Positions 5,409-13,800 of a stretch of 22,662 nucleotides of DNA are shown here, piece by piece; position 1 is the first letter of the stretch; every line of letters begins with the position of its first letter. Source of the stretch: a virus. A model generated the notes under the pieces. The model had not been told where the DNA came from. It saw only the letters and a list, made by a program, of their open reading frames with translations, and made no database searches. The translations under genes were made by a program, and so were the position numbers. The stretch lies in IMG/VR virus record IMGVR_UViG_3300030329_002476, positions 1-22,662 of that record; one strand, given 5' to 3'.

Positions 5409-5843
5409 ATGAAGCGGTATCTATTGGTGTTGTTGTTATTAAATGGGTGGCAAAAACCAGTCATAGCAGTACCAGTTGTGCCAAATTTTTCCAGCGGAAG
5501 TATGACCGCAGTAACAAGAACGACTCAAAATATAACTGAGACTATAGTTTCAACTGACTACAATTCAGGACATCAATATTCAATCTCGGGGACTAATTTG
5601 AATATTTCAGGAGACACTATGATCCCTCAACCTACTTCTGTAAATGAAACAATCAACGGAACAACTTACACATGGACTGGAGCAGATTTAACAACAGTTC
5701 CAAGCGTCACAATTCAAAACGCAGGAGCCCCATTCCAAATGCAAACCAGTTATCAAGGACCCGGACTTGCGAACGTTACAAATATAACTCGAACCACTCA
5801 AGTAGAAAGCGTAACAGAAACTACGTCTACATTCTCTCAATAA
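5409..5843 (+). CDS. exported cyanophage-type protein, Thr-rich (144 aa)
   Basis: It begins immediately after the previous stop. The N-terminus MKRYLLVLLLLNGW plus KPVIA is a signal peptide (cleavage near Ala20). The mature protein is rich in Thr, Asn and Ser, with internal echoes (SGSMTAVTRTTQNITET near the N-terminus and NITRTTQVESVTETTS near the C-terminus) that suggest a beta-repeat fold. No cysteines and no catalytic motif are visible. It resembles, from memory, a protein seen next to the preceding one in cyanomyoviruses. The last bases overlap the frame of the third exported protein. Function unknown. Confidence 0.8.
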   Translation: MKRYLLVLLLLNGWQKPVIAVPVVPNFSSGSMTAVTRTTQNITETIVSTDYNSGHQYSISGTNLNISGDTMIPQPTSVNETINGTTYTWTGADLTTVPSVTIQNAGAPFQMQTSYQGPGLANVTNITRTTQVESVTETTSTFSQ

Positions 5844-6454
5844 TTCTTGCTTTAAATCCACTAAAAGTATTAGCAAACACTTCTCAGACCGCCGCTCCAG
5901 TTGCTAATTCAAGTGGTTCAGTTACAAATATGGCGATCCAAAGTCTGCAAGGGAATATGATTCAGAATCAATATGGGAATGGGATTGTATGTCAGGGACC
6001 AATGCTCACGGCATCTCCATTCCTAACCGACAGCTTCCAGCAGCAACTTCCCCATGAATATTGGTATCAATCGCCTGTCTATGATGACGATGGAACTATT
6101 CTTTATTACCAAGATGTTCGTACAGGTCAGAAAGATTCTGCAAGTTTAAATTGGGGCTTTTCAATTACATTTAGTCTTCCATTAGATAATTCATTACAAA
6201 GACGTTGTAAAGCGATGGCTGATAAATGGCTCGAATTAAAAGATCAAGATCTAATGGACAAACAATTATCTTGGCATGTTGCTCGTCTTAAAGAGTGCGG
6301 TGCGCTTAAGAAATCTGGAATTGAATTTGCAAAAGATTCCTTCTTCTACTCGTTATGTGAAGATGTCCGTGTCCTTCCGAAGATGGGACAAGTGCTTCCT
6401 CACAGACATGACATCGCACCAATTACTTCTTCATCTTCTTCAACTCTCGAATAG
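5831..6454 (+). CDS. third exported cyanophage-type protein, start codon unclear
   Basis: The protein-like sequence begins with a hydrophobic export segment (ILSIILALNPLKVLA, then NTSQTAAPVANSSG), followed by conserved-looking blocks such as NQYGNGIVCQGP, HEYWYQSPVYDDDG, GFSITFSLPLDN and a Cys-containing helical C-terminus. There is no ATG, GTG or TTG near the export segment. The frame reaches back to ATG 5672, but those codons only mirror the previous gene out of frame and are very basic. ATT at 5831 or ATA at 5840 (which overlaps the upstream stop as ATAA) are candidate starts; the next ATG (5930) would lose the export signal. I place the start at 5831 provisionally. The protein resembles a recurrent cyanophage hypothetical family. 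The 3' end overlaps the opposing gene by 32 bases. Confidence 0.7.
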   Translation: MLSIILALNPLKVLANTSQTAAPVANSSGSVTNMAIQSLQGNMIQNQYGNGIVCQGPMLTASPFLTDSFQQQLPHEYWYQSPVYDDDGTILYYQDVRTGQKDSASLNWGFSITFSLPLDNSLQRRCKAMADKWLELKDQDLMDKQLSWHVARLKECGALKKSGIEFAKDSFFYSLCEDVRVLPKMGQVLPHRHDIAPITSSSSSTLE

Positions 6455-7157
6455 ATGCAGTTATTTCTCTTTGCTTTAATCTTCTCTCTCTTAGTGATAA
6501 TTGTTCTGTTTTACCTGTTAATTTCTTTTTCACCTTATTAACTATCTGCTTGACCAAGGGCTTCACAATCTTCAAAAGAATTGGCGTTGCGAGTGCGGTA
6601 CTGGTGGCTATTAATGTAATCGAGGTTGTAGAGATAACTTGTGGAGGCGAGGGTACAGAATCAACAATCCTTTGAGTCATTGTTAGTTTTTTATACTGCG
6701 TAATACATTTATTTCCGATCAACTGATATGCAATTATTTCTTTTCTTCCATCCTCAATTTTAGTTCCAATCTCTGCAGCCCCAACAGGAGGACAGTCTTC
6801 TATTTTTGGCGGGGGAGGTGGATCGTTGGCTGGAATCTCTGGCTCTGAATATCTTTGAGTTGGTTCTGCTTCTATATAATTAAATTCATTAGGTGTAAAA
6901 TTCATTGCGTCATAAGACGGATATTGTGCGTCACAAATAAAAACATTTCCATCTGGATCATTACTTACTAAATTGTCGTTTTCTTTTGAACTTTTCCTAC
7001 TTTCTACACACCCCGGAATATCAATAACAGGAAAACCAACATGCAAAAGAACTGGAACATTCGGTGTATTTATTTCGGGAGCATTTATCTTATAAATTCT
7101 TATACCCATTCTTCTGAGCTGGACTGAATCGACTCCTATTTTGGGAATCTCTGTCAT
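6423..7157 (-). CDS. cyanophage-type membrane-anchored protein (244 aa)
   Basis: The N-terminal half contains VPVLLHVGFPVIDIPGCVE (~34-52) and a DPDGNVFICDAQYPSYDAM segment. A proline-rich stretch (PANDPPPPPKIEDCPP, ~109-124) and a beta-like region follow. One hydrophobic span (~176-198, TTSITLIATSTALATPILL) comes next, then a strongly basic coiled tail (~200-244). Cys50, 75, 122 and 151 could pair outside the membrane. There is no signal peptide, so the topology is uncertain. It resembles a hypothetical protein I associate with cyanomyoviruses that travels with the exported proteins encoded convergently here. It overlaps the last of them by 32 bases. Function unknown. Confidence 0.75.
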   Translation of the reverse strand: MTEIPKIGVDSVQLRRMGIRIYKINAPEINTPNVPVLLHVGFPVIDIPGCVESRKSSKENDNLVSNDPDGNVFICDAQYPSYDAMNFTPNEFNYIEAEPTQRYSEPEIPANDPPPPPKIEDCPPVGAAEIGTKIEDGRKEIIAYQLIGNKCITQYKKLTMTQRIVDSVPSPPQVISTTSITLIATSTALATPILLKIVKPLVKQIVNKVKKKLTGKTEQLSLRERRLKQREITASIRELKKMKK

Positions 7158-7202
7158 CGCTTCTTATCCATTTACCGTGACTGATTTGCTGTCGGGTTAC
7201 TG

Positions 7203-7220
7203 CCTGACAATGATGACAGG
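7203..7220. repeat. imperfect hairpin between two minus-strand genes
   Basis: CCTGACA and TGACAGG flank the loop ATGA; six of seven pairs match with one A-A mismatch. There is no T run on either side, so it is not a standard terminator. It lies in the 75-base gap between the 79-aa and 244-aa genes and may act at the RNA level. Confidence 0.25.
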
Positions 7221-7232
7221 AACAGGTTTCCA

Positions 7233-7472
7233 CTAGAACTTCGGAACGGAAAAGCCAGCACTTCCAGCAGCTTTAGGCTTAGCAGTAGGAAGAACAGGAC
7301 CCGATAAGCTAGGCATCTTGATTGATCCCATTACTTTCTCTGTGATTTTATCTTGAAGCATTTTCTGGTTGTCTTCGTTTGTAATCCAGAGATACCCAAA
7401 AACTCCACCACCAGTGATTGCTGCTACAAGCACAAAGGAGATTACACTGATAATGTTCAGAATTTTTTGCAT
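7233..7472 (-). CDS. small membrane-anchored protein (79 aa)
   Basis: An N-terminal hydrophobic segment (ILNIISVISFVLVAAITGGG, ~4-23, continuing to VFGYLWI) acts as an uncleaved signal anchor or membrane span. An acidic/polar linker (NEDNQKMLQDKITEKVMGS) and a Pro/Ala/Gly-rich tail ending FSVPKF follow. The layout matches small membrane proteins I recall from cyanophages, where they accompany the secreted set. Its start codon lies in the same CATG as the start of a possible + strand peptide. It is co-directional with the 244-aa gene downstream. No function can be assigned. Confidence 0.7.
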   Translation of the reverse strand: MQKILNIISVISFVLVAAITGGGVFGYLWITNEDNQKMLQDKITEKVMGSIKMPSLSGPVLPTAKPKAAGSAGFSVPKF

Positions 7473-7659
7473 GATACAAGAAGCTATTTTAAAAGCTGTA
7501 ACTCATACAACTCTAATCCTTTTTATGGGATTAGTTGCACTTTTACCTTTGCACTTAATCCTTAAGATGCAATTAAACCAGTTTCCCGTAGGCGAGCAAG
7601 AGCAGCTTCAAGCTTTGCTTCAAGTTCAACGCAATAGGTCAACAATTCTGCATTCGTAG
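7471..7659 (+). CDS. possible hidden single-span membrane peptide (62 aa)
   Basis: ATG at 7471 shares a CATG with the start of the opposing 79-aa gene. The first 31 codons occupy DNA with no other gene. They encode a short polar start (MIQEAILKAVTHTT) and a membrane span (LILFMGLVALLPLHLILKM), an unusual thing to find by chance. The remaining half overlaps the 3' end of the fibre gene on the other strand by 98 bases and is Gln/Leu-rich. It could be a small membrane protein (holin, antiholin or regulator), or a chance reading of an intergenic segment. I recognise no family and no ribosome binding site decides it. Confidence 0.35.
   Translation: MIQEAILKAVTHTTLILFMGLVALLPLHLILKMQLNQFPVGEQEQLQALLQVQRNRSTILHS
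7513..7534. repeat. perfect 7-bp inverted repeat downstream of the fibre gene
   Basis: CTAATCC (7513-7519) and GGATTAG (7528-7534) flank the loop TTTTTATG. It lies 28 bases beyond the fibre stop in the direction of late transcription. There is no downstream T run on the minus strand, so any stop or 3'-end stabilising role is uncertain. Confidence 0.3.
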
Positions 7660-8806
7660 GACTTGCAGCATTACTTATATTCACTGTTCCATCAGGAGTG
7701 GGAAGAGTACCGCTACTTGTACTATGTGCTAAATCAGCGACAGCAGCAGGTTGATCAACTGGTGTTGTATTCCAGAACCCAATCTTTTGACCTGTTGCAG
7801 TTCCTATCTTTGTACCTGTGCTTGTATTAGTTGCAATATCAACAGCATCACCAACAGTTAACAAATTTGCATCAATAGAAAATTGTGTTGTTAATGCTCC
7901 CGCATCCATCACCTTAAAATTAATCTGCCCATCTTCTGTACCATCAGAAGCATCAATTATTTTCGCTTCAATTGACGAATAAAGAACAGTTTCAGGTGTT
8001 CCAGCATCGTTTTTACCTTGCCAAAATATCGTAGATAAAACGTCATTATCTTGACCAGCTCCACTTGCTCCACGTCTGGAATATAAACAAATATCAGCCG
8101 TTGATGCTGCTGAATCGGCACTGTTTTCTATTTGAAAAGAAGTACCAGCAGCCGTTGTTGTCAGATGCAAAGGATAAGCAGGAGCCGTTTCATGTATCCC
8201 AACTTTTGAATTTGATAAGCGTATTCTTGAAGCAAGTGTTCCACTAGCTGAAGACATTAAATCAAGAATGCCATCCTCTGATCCATTGGTTACTGTTCCA
8301 ATTGATGCAACAACTGAAGCATAATCGTGAGCGTTACCACCTGAATCCTCACCTCTATAAACAAGATTGCCTAAACTATCAGAATTAGCAGGACTAGCAG
8401 AATTACGATATAGAACAAGGTCAGGAGCAGTGTCAGTTCCTGCATCACTATTTTCAAATATGATCTGATCGGTTGTATCTGAACTAAATAAATGAAGTTG
8501 CGCCGCCGGTGTTCCTGCTCCTAGTTGTAATCCACTTGATTGAAATGATCCAACTAATGTTTGATTAACAGAAACAGAAAGAGTATTTGCAGCAGATCTA
8601 TATAAACCTGTCACCCCACTATCAGCCGTCCAACCTAAAGAAGGAGTCGTATTACTTCCCGACGGTAGGTTTCTTAATAGCGTTGTATATTGAATCTTTT
8701 TATTCTTAGCCGAGTTTGATGACTCGCTAGTGTCAATAATTGGCAGAACATCATCAGCTACGGGAGCCGTTAGTTCAGTTAATGCCGTAACTTTGCGATC
8801 TGCCAT
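7562..8806 (-). CDS. tail fibre-like protein (414 aa)
   Basis: The N-terminus MADRKVTALTELTAPVADD is a common opening of phage fibre and appendage proteins. The body is rich in Ser, Thr, Gly, Ala and Asp and contains fibre-type repeats of the form (V/L)GxxxxPxxxLHL, seen as LGAGTPAAQLHL (~100) and VGIHETAPAYPLHL. The C-terminus ends with a predicted coiled helix (TNAELLTYCVELEAKLEAAL) that likely trimerises or caps the fibre. It is the most distal late gene, as expected for a receptor-binding or accessory fibre. Specificity cannot be read from sequence. The repeat and C-terminal helix make the structural role likely, though it could also be a capsid fibre. Confidence 0.75.
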   Translation of the reverse strand: MADRKVTALTELTAPVADDVLPIIDTSESSNSAKNKKIQYTTLLRNLPSGSNTTPSLGWTADSGVTGLYRSAANTLSVSVNQTLVGSFQSSGLQLGAGTPAAQLHLFSSDTTDQIIFENSDAGTDTAPDLVLYRNSASPANSDSLGNLVYRGEDSGGNAHDYASVVASIGTVTNGSEDGILDLMSSASGTLASRIRLSNSKVGIHETAPAYPLHLTTTAAGTSFQIENSADSAASTADICLYSRRGASGAGQDNDVLSTIFWQGKNDAGTPETVLYSSIEAKIIDASDGTEDGQINFKVMDAGALTTQFSIDANLLTVGDAVDIATNTSTGTKIGTATGQKIGFWNTTPVDQPAAVADLAHSTSSGTLPTPDGTVNISNAASPTNAELLTYCVELEAKLEAALARLRETGLIAS

Positions 8807-8820
8807 TTTTTACTTTTAGT

Positions 8821-9018
8821 TTAATCTGTTTTTGGTTCAGATTCAGCAATTATTTTTTCTAATGTTCTTACGATTGCTTGGTCTTCTAAAAGTGGTTGCG
8901 TTAATTTCTGCCCTTCTTCCTGTAGTTTTTTAATATCATCTTGTATTTTCTGTAAACTTGCTAAGTTTGCATCAAGTCTAGTTTTTGCAGCTTGCAATTC
9001 GCTTTCTTGAGTTGTCAT
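8821..9018 (-). CDS. coiled-coil small protein (65 aa)
   Basis: Almost the whole protein is a heptad-patterned helix (LQAAKTRLDANLASLQKIQD, then IKKLQEEGQKL and AIVRTLEKIIAESE). It has no signal or membrane span. It sits 14 bases before the fibre gene and two bases after the 96-aa gene, all read in the same direction. Small coiled-coil proteins beside fibre genes are often fibre-assembly helpers or minor appendage parts; that assignment is inferred from context only. Confidence 0.7.
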   Translation of the reverse strand: MTTQESELQAAKTRLDANLASLQKIQDDIKKLQEEGQKLTQPLLEDQAIVRTLEKIIAESEPKTD

Positions 9019-9020
9019 AT

Positions 9021-9311
9021 TTATGAAGGTGTAGTGTCTTTGTTAGCAATTAAAAAAGCTTTAAAGTCTGCTTTAACTTGTGTCGTCCATGCAGCTTCCG
9101 CAATTGCTTTTACATCTGCGTCCTCTCCACTAAGGTCTGTATCAACTAGGTTATCACTTGCATCAAGTGTGCCAGGTTTTAATACCTTACGATTAAAAGA
9201 ACGAGAGATTTCAACCCCATCATCTTTTATAACGGTTGCACATCGAACACCAACATTCCAACGTTGAGTGACCTCTATTTTATCGTTCTCTTGGGTCTTA
9301 GTTAATGCCAT
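9021..9311 (-). CDS. hypothetical virion-region protein (96 aa)
   Basis: A 96-residue soluble protein. An N-terminal strand-rich half (MALTKTQENDKIEVTQRWNV, then VRCATVIKDDGVEISRSF) is followed by an acidic linker (DTDLSGEDADV) and a helical C-terminus (AAWTTQVKADFKAFLIANK). The general form recurs among small proteins beside cyanophage fibre genes. GGAG lies about 11 bases before the ATG. It is directly followed by the coiled-coil gene. Possibly a fibre-associated or tail accessory protein; no motif decides it. Confidence 0.65.
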   Translation of the reverse strand: MALTKTQENDKIEVTQRWNVGVRCATVIKDDGVEISRSFNRKVLKPGTLDASDNLVDTDLSGEDADVKAIAEAAWTTQVKADFKAFLIANKDTTPS

Positions 9312-9353
9312 TTAGGATTAATCTCCGATTAAAACAGGTTTATGGCGTAGTTT

Positions 9354-9374
9354 TTAGACGTGCTAACGGTCTAA
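9354..9374. repeat. hairpin in the gap between fibre and 96-aa gene
   Basis: TTAGAC (9354-9359) and GTCTAA (9369-9374) pair perfectly around a nine-base loop. It sits just after the 468-aa fibre gene in the direction of transcription. It lacks a T run, so it may attenuate or protect RNA ends rather than terminate. Confidence 0.3.
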
Positions 9375-9377
9375 GTC

Positions 9378-10784
9378 TTAACTAGTATAATAACTTCCAC
9401 AATAATAAATCTCACATGAAGAATCAGCTGCTAGGTCGGTATATATAACTCTAGTCCAAGCATTACCAGAATTATGACCATACATTTGTATCTGTTCTGA
9501 AGTAGTGACGTAGACAGTTGTAGCACCTGTCTGATTTACTTCTTTACCAAAAGCAGAACCTGCGGCGGTTGATATTGCTACAGCAAAAGGTAATCCCGTA
9601 ATAGTAAAGTCAGCACTTGATGAAACGTCAGATGGGGACCATAATCTTCCCCAAAAGTGAACGACCTTACCGACTTTTATATATTTATTGCCAGAATGGG
9701 TTGCAGTGCCTACGGTTAAGGCAGGTGTCCATGTACCAGACTCATAATCATCTAAAAGTGATACTTCACTGCTTGTTCCTGTACCGCCTTCAGAAGCACT
9801 AAAGTCAATACCGTGACCGTTTGTTGCTACTATTAGGTTTCCGTCACTAATACTTAGATCACCGTTACCTTTGAGAACCGCCCTTGTTGAGCCATTTGCC
9901 GCCAGAGTAAGAACACCATCCGCTGCTGTTGAGTTGTGCGTATAACCAACCCAACCTCTATATCTTGCTTCTCCGCTAGTTCCTTCCGCAAACATTATAT
10001 AATTAGTACCTGAATTGGCACCTCTATTAATCGTCATCCCCTCTTCTGCTCCTGCTTCAATAACTAATTTCTCTGCATAGAAATCGTGGGGGTTTGAGCA
10101 GTTTATCCCTACTTCTCCAGAACCATTAATTGTAAAAGCTCTTCCACCGTTCACATCGACAGACATTGCACCAGCCAAACTCATATTGCTCGTATGTGCG
10201 GAACTATCAACCATAAAGGTATAAGCAGCATTAGAAATAGATGAGGCTGTATTTTTAACCAGTGCAATACCAAGATTGCTAGAACCTGTAGCATCAAAAA
10301 CACGCGCAGGCGTTGAGCTTCCAATACCTACTCGATCATTACCAGCATCTACATAAAATAAATTTGCCTCTGAATCACCTTCAATTCTAAAATCAACGTC
10401 AGCACCACCTTCATTAAAAACAGTTCCTCCAGAAGATAGCTGTAGCCTTTGAGTGGCACCCGTTGAAATAGCTATTACGTTAGCACTTGGAGAGTATAGA
10501 CCCGTATCTAAATCATCTCTAAATGCCAGTCCCGGCAAGGCTTCTGCCCCGTCCTCCATTGTTAAAGTTCCGTCTAATTGTAATAACTCAACCCAAGCAT
10601 TATTAGCACTATTCCTAATTTTTAAAATGCCGTTTGTAGTATCGGCCCAGAGCATGTAAGCGTATTTTGTACTCGGCTCAGAAGACGATGAATTATTTGA
10701 GACAATTGCCGCTAATGCGTTGTTAAGATCGCTTCTTACGCTACTTCCAGAGGCGTTTGCAATAACATAATCGTGAGTCGACAT
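9378..10784 (-). CDS. tail fibre-like protein (468 aa)
   Basis: A long beta-rich fibre-type protein. The N-terminus (MSTHDYVIANASGSSVRSDL) and the following YAYMLWADTTNGILKIRN segment with NNAWVELLQLDG are typical of phage fibre bases. The mid part holds the repeats DRVGIGSSTPARVFDATG and GEVGINCSNPHDF. The C-terminal ~120 residues (from YESGTWTPALTVG through VGKVVHFWGRLW to the end, CGSYYTS) look like a compact beta-sandwich receptor-binding or knob domain. It lies directly after the J-like tail tip gene, the usual place for side-fibre genes. Receptor unknown; fibre role well supported by repeats and position. Confidence 0.8.
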   Translation of the reverse strand: MSTHDYVIANASGSSVRSDLNNALAAIVSNNSSSSEPSTKYAYMLWADTTNGILKIRNSANNAWVELLQLDGTLTMEDGAEALPGLAFRDDLDTGLYSPSANVIAISTGATQRLQLSSGGTVFNEGGADVDFRIEGDSEANLFYVDAGNDRVGIGSSTPARVFDATGSSNLGIALVKNTASSISNAAYTFMVDSSAHTSNMSLAGAMSVDVNGGRAFTINGSGEVGINCSNPHDFYAEKLVIEAGAEEGMTINRGANSGTNYIMFAEGTSGEARYRGWVGYTHNSTAADGVLTLAANGSTRAVLKGNGDLSISDGNLIVATNGHGIDFSASEGGTGTSSEVSLLDDYESGTWTPALTVGTATHSGNKYIKVGKVVHFWGRLWSPSDVSSSADFTITGLPFAVAISTAAGSAFGKEVNQTGATTVYVTTSEQIQMYGHNSGNAWTRVIYTDLAADSSCEIYYCGSYYTS

Positions 10785-10818
10785 AACCTAGTGATAGCAA
10801 GGGGTTTGGAGGAATAAG

Positions 10819-13800
10819 TTAGGACTCTTCGGCCCCATAACCGTCAGCGGTGTAGCTAAAACCTCGATTCTGAGCAGCACCACTACTATTATAGAATGTA
10901 ATAGTAAAACCAGTTCGAGCCTCATTTGTAATTGTATAATAGTCACCTGTTGCCATATTGCTTGCCGTAATACTTAATTTAGGAGTTTCATAGAAAGCAT
11001 TTGCATAAGTGACATCTTTAGCTGCTGCCCCTGAACTTAAGGTCAAGCTCTCTGTTCTTGAGTCAAACAGTAATTGATAGCCAAGCTCGTCAATAATGGG
11101 AGTTTGGTCTTTATCTGTAGAAGATAAAACACATTTAAATTGAAAAGTTCGGCCTGTATATCTTCCTGTTTCCATCTTGATCCATTCGCTAAAAGTTGTA
11201 TTTAACTCTTGCTCTAACTTGTCACCATCTTCTAATAGCAAATAATCCTCATCCTCTGTATCAAAATCACCAACAGTAGGAGCCAAATCACTAATTCTAA
11301 AATAAATATCTGCATCTGTTTCGTCTGCTAATGCTCCATCAAAATCTGACCATGTATCTATAAAAGCAGCTTTATCATCAATTGTATTATTAGGATATAG
11401 ACCTCTGGTGGTTAATAACCTTTTAAAAATAACACTAAATTTTCCACCTAAATCAACATAATTATTGAAATAATAGGTTCCGCTAGTTTGTAATTCTCCA
11501 AGGAAATCCATTGATCCCCATGTATCCATGTCTTCTGATCTATCATCAATAAGATCAGTTCCATCTAAAACTAAAGCGTCATATTCCTCAGAATAGAACA
11601 CCTTATTTCTTTGACCTTGAAATGGTGGACTATCTTGATCTTCTCTTCTTACTGATTGACTTAATCTAGGAATTGCATCAGCAATGTTAATAATTGCACT
11701 AACAGCATTTGCACTTTTACCACCATTTTTATCCTTAAATTTAACAAGATATTCTCCATTAATTAATGGCAAAACAGCAAAGTTTGTATTAGCTTCGACT
11801 TCTCTTAATAAAGTTGAATCTTGCCATGTTCCTGTACCATCAGTTTTAGAAGAATGTCGAATGATTACTGTTAAATCTGAAATATTTCCACCCCAAGATG
11901 TTGGAACCTTAAATTCTAAGTTTCCTTCATCGTTAGATGTTGGATGAAAACTTACTTGCGTAGGATCAGGAGGCAGTGGAACTTCAACAGTGACCTCACT
12001 ACTTCCACCTGTTGCAGTAGGAGATGGAATAGTTATGTATTGCCCTGTAAATATAGACGTGCGATCATTTAAATTCCATTTTGAAGCAACAGCAAAACCT
12101 AAAGATGTTCCTGGTTGTAAATTATCAATGTCAAAGGTGCTTGCATTTGTTTCAGTGTAAACCCAATCATTAGGGTTAGAACCACCTCTAACAGCCACGA
12201 TAAATACTGTTGAAGGCCCACTTATTCCCCTATCCCAACTCCACGTGATCCTATTAACAGTATTATTGTTTATTCTTACTTGAGAGAATGACCAACTTAA
12301 ATTTTCAGGAGGTCTTGGACGACTATTGAAAAAACTAATTGGTGTTTCCTGTATTCTTGTCTCATTTGTTAAATCATCAACTGCCGCATAAATTGAATCA
12401 TTAAATTGGGAAGCTGTAATTGTATAAGTCCCATCACCTTGCTCATCAACTGCTAAACATTTAAATTTCTGAGTATCAAAGGCAAGACTAACACTGAAAG
12501 ACCAAACTGATTGAGCTTGAGGTACTTGGCTAAAAGCTGCTGTTGTTGCAACATTGCCAGAAACAGAAATAATTTCCTGACTTTCAGTAGTTCCATCAGG
12601 CAAGACACAAGTTAAATAATTACCTTCCATTCCTACTGCTGAAGCATCTAATGTGATTGCAGTAGTTGTTGCACCTGTTGCTATACGTCCTGATAATCTA
12701 TTACCTGCTCTTAATGTATCTGCTATTTCAAAAACTTGACCAGGGAAAACAGCAACGCCTTCAAGTCCAACTGAAAAACTAACAACTTCTTGATCTAATT
12801 CTTCTACCTTCATCATCCATCGGCCTAATCGTCTTGCAGCCCATTTCGATGTACATCCAAACGCTGTAATATCTTTTCTTTGATAACCGTATTTATCAAT
12901 TAATGATTGATTTTCAACAATAACAAAATTAGGTTTATAGAAATTTTCTGGATCATTATATTGAACTTTGACTGATGTACTACGAGTTTTTAAAGAAGAA
13001 CCAGCATAATTAAATAATCCACCAATAACACTTGAATTACTATAAAGATGAACAGGTGAAACATCTGTTCCATCTAAGTTTCCATGGTCTGCTGCGACTT
13101 GAATTGTATTAGAAGACCAGAAAATCATCCCTCTAAAAATAGAGGCTAAATCACGAATTAACTTATGTGCAGAGTTTTGACTACCGATAACTGTATTAAC
13201 TGCAAAACGTGGTTCGGTTCCATCTGGAGTTGTTACTAACGCATTGGCATATTGACAAAGAGGATATAGATCAACCCAATTTAAAGAACTTTCTGCAATA
13301 AAATCACCTGCACCCCATGTCTTATTTGTGCAAAGCGCATAGAAAATACAAACGGGGCATGTTGTCCATCTATCAACTAATTGACCATTAAAGTTTGCAT
13401 TTGCTGGAAACTCTAAACTGCCATCATCACGTACATTTGCATTATGAGGTGTCGGTACAAGTAAGCCTTTAATTTTATATGCTCTATTTGGTAATTGAGG
13501 GAACGTCCGAGATGGTAAACCCATCCCAACAACAGCCGTATGATTGTAGTTGATATGATTATAAATTTTTTCAGAAATACTTGTAAGAAAAACCCTATTA
13601 CCACGATCAACTGCAAGAGGCTGTTTCTGTAATGATTCATCTGTAAAGTCTGTATATTTAATTTCAAAATCATCTTCACCATTAACTTTTTTTTCTACTT
13701 TTACTTCATATGGTTGATCACTTGAAATGTTAATCCAAGGTGTTTGTATTTGATACTCACCAATAGAAATACCTTCAATATCTTTAGACCAAACTTGTCG

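Noticed and set aside
5672-5830. ATG 5672 as the start of the third exported protein
   Set aside because: It would add a highly basic segment that mirrors the previous gene in another frame and hide the export signal; no Shine-Dalgarno.
13413-13682. 89-aa minus frame inside J and 87-aa + frame at 11684-11947
   Set aside because: Alternative-frame shadows of the J-like gene.
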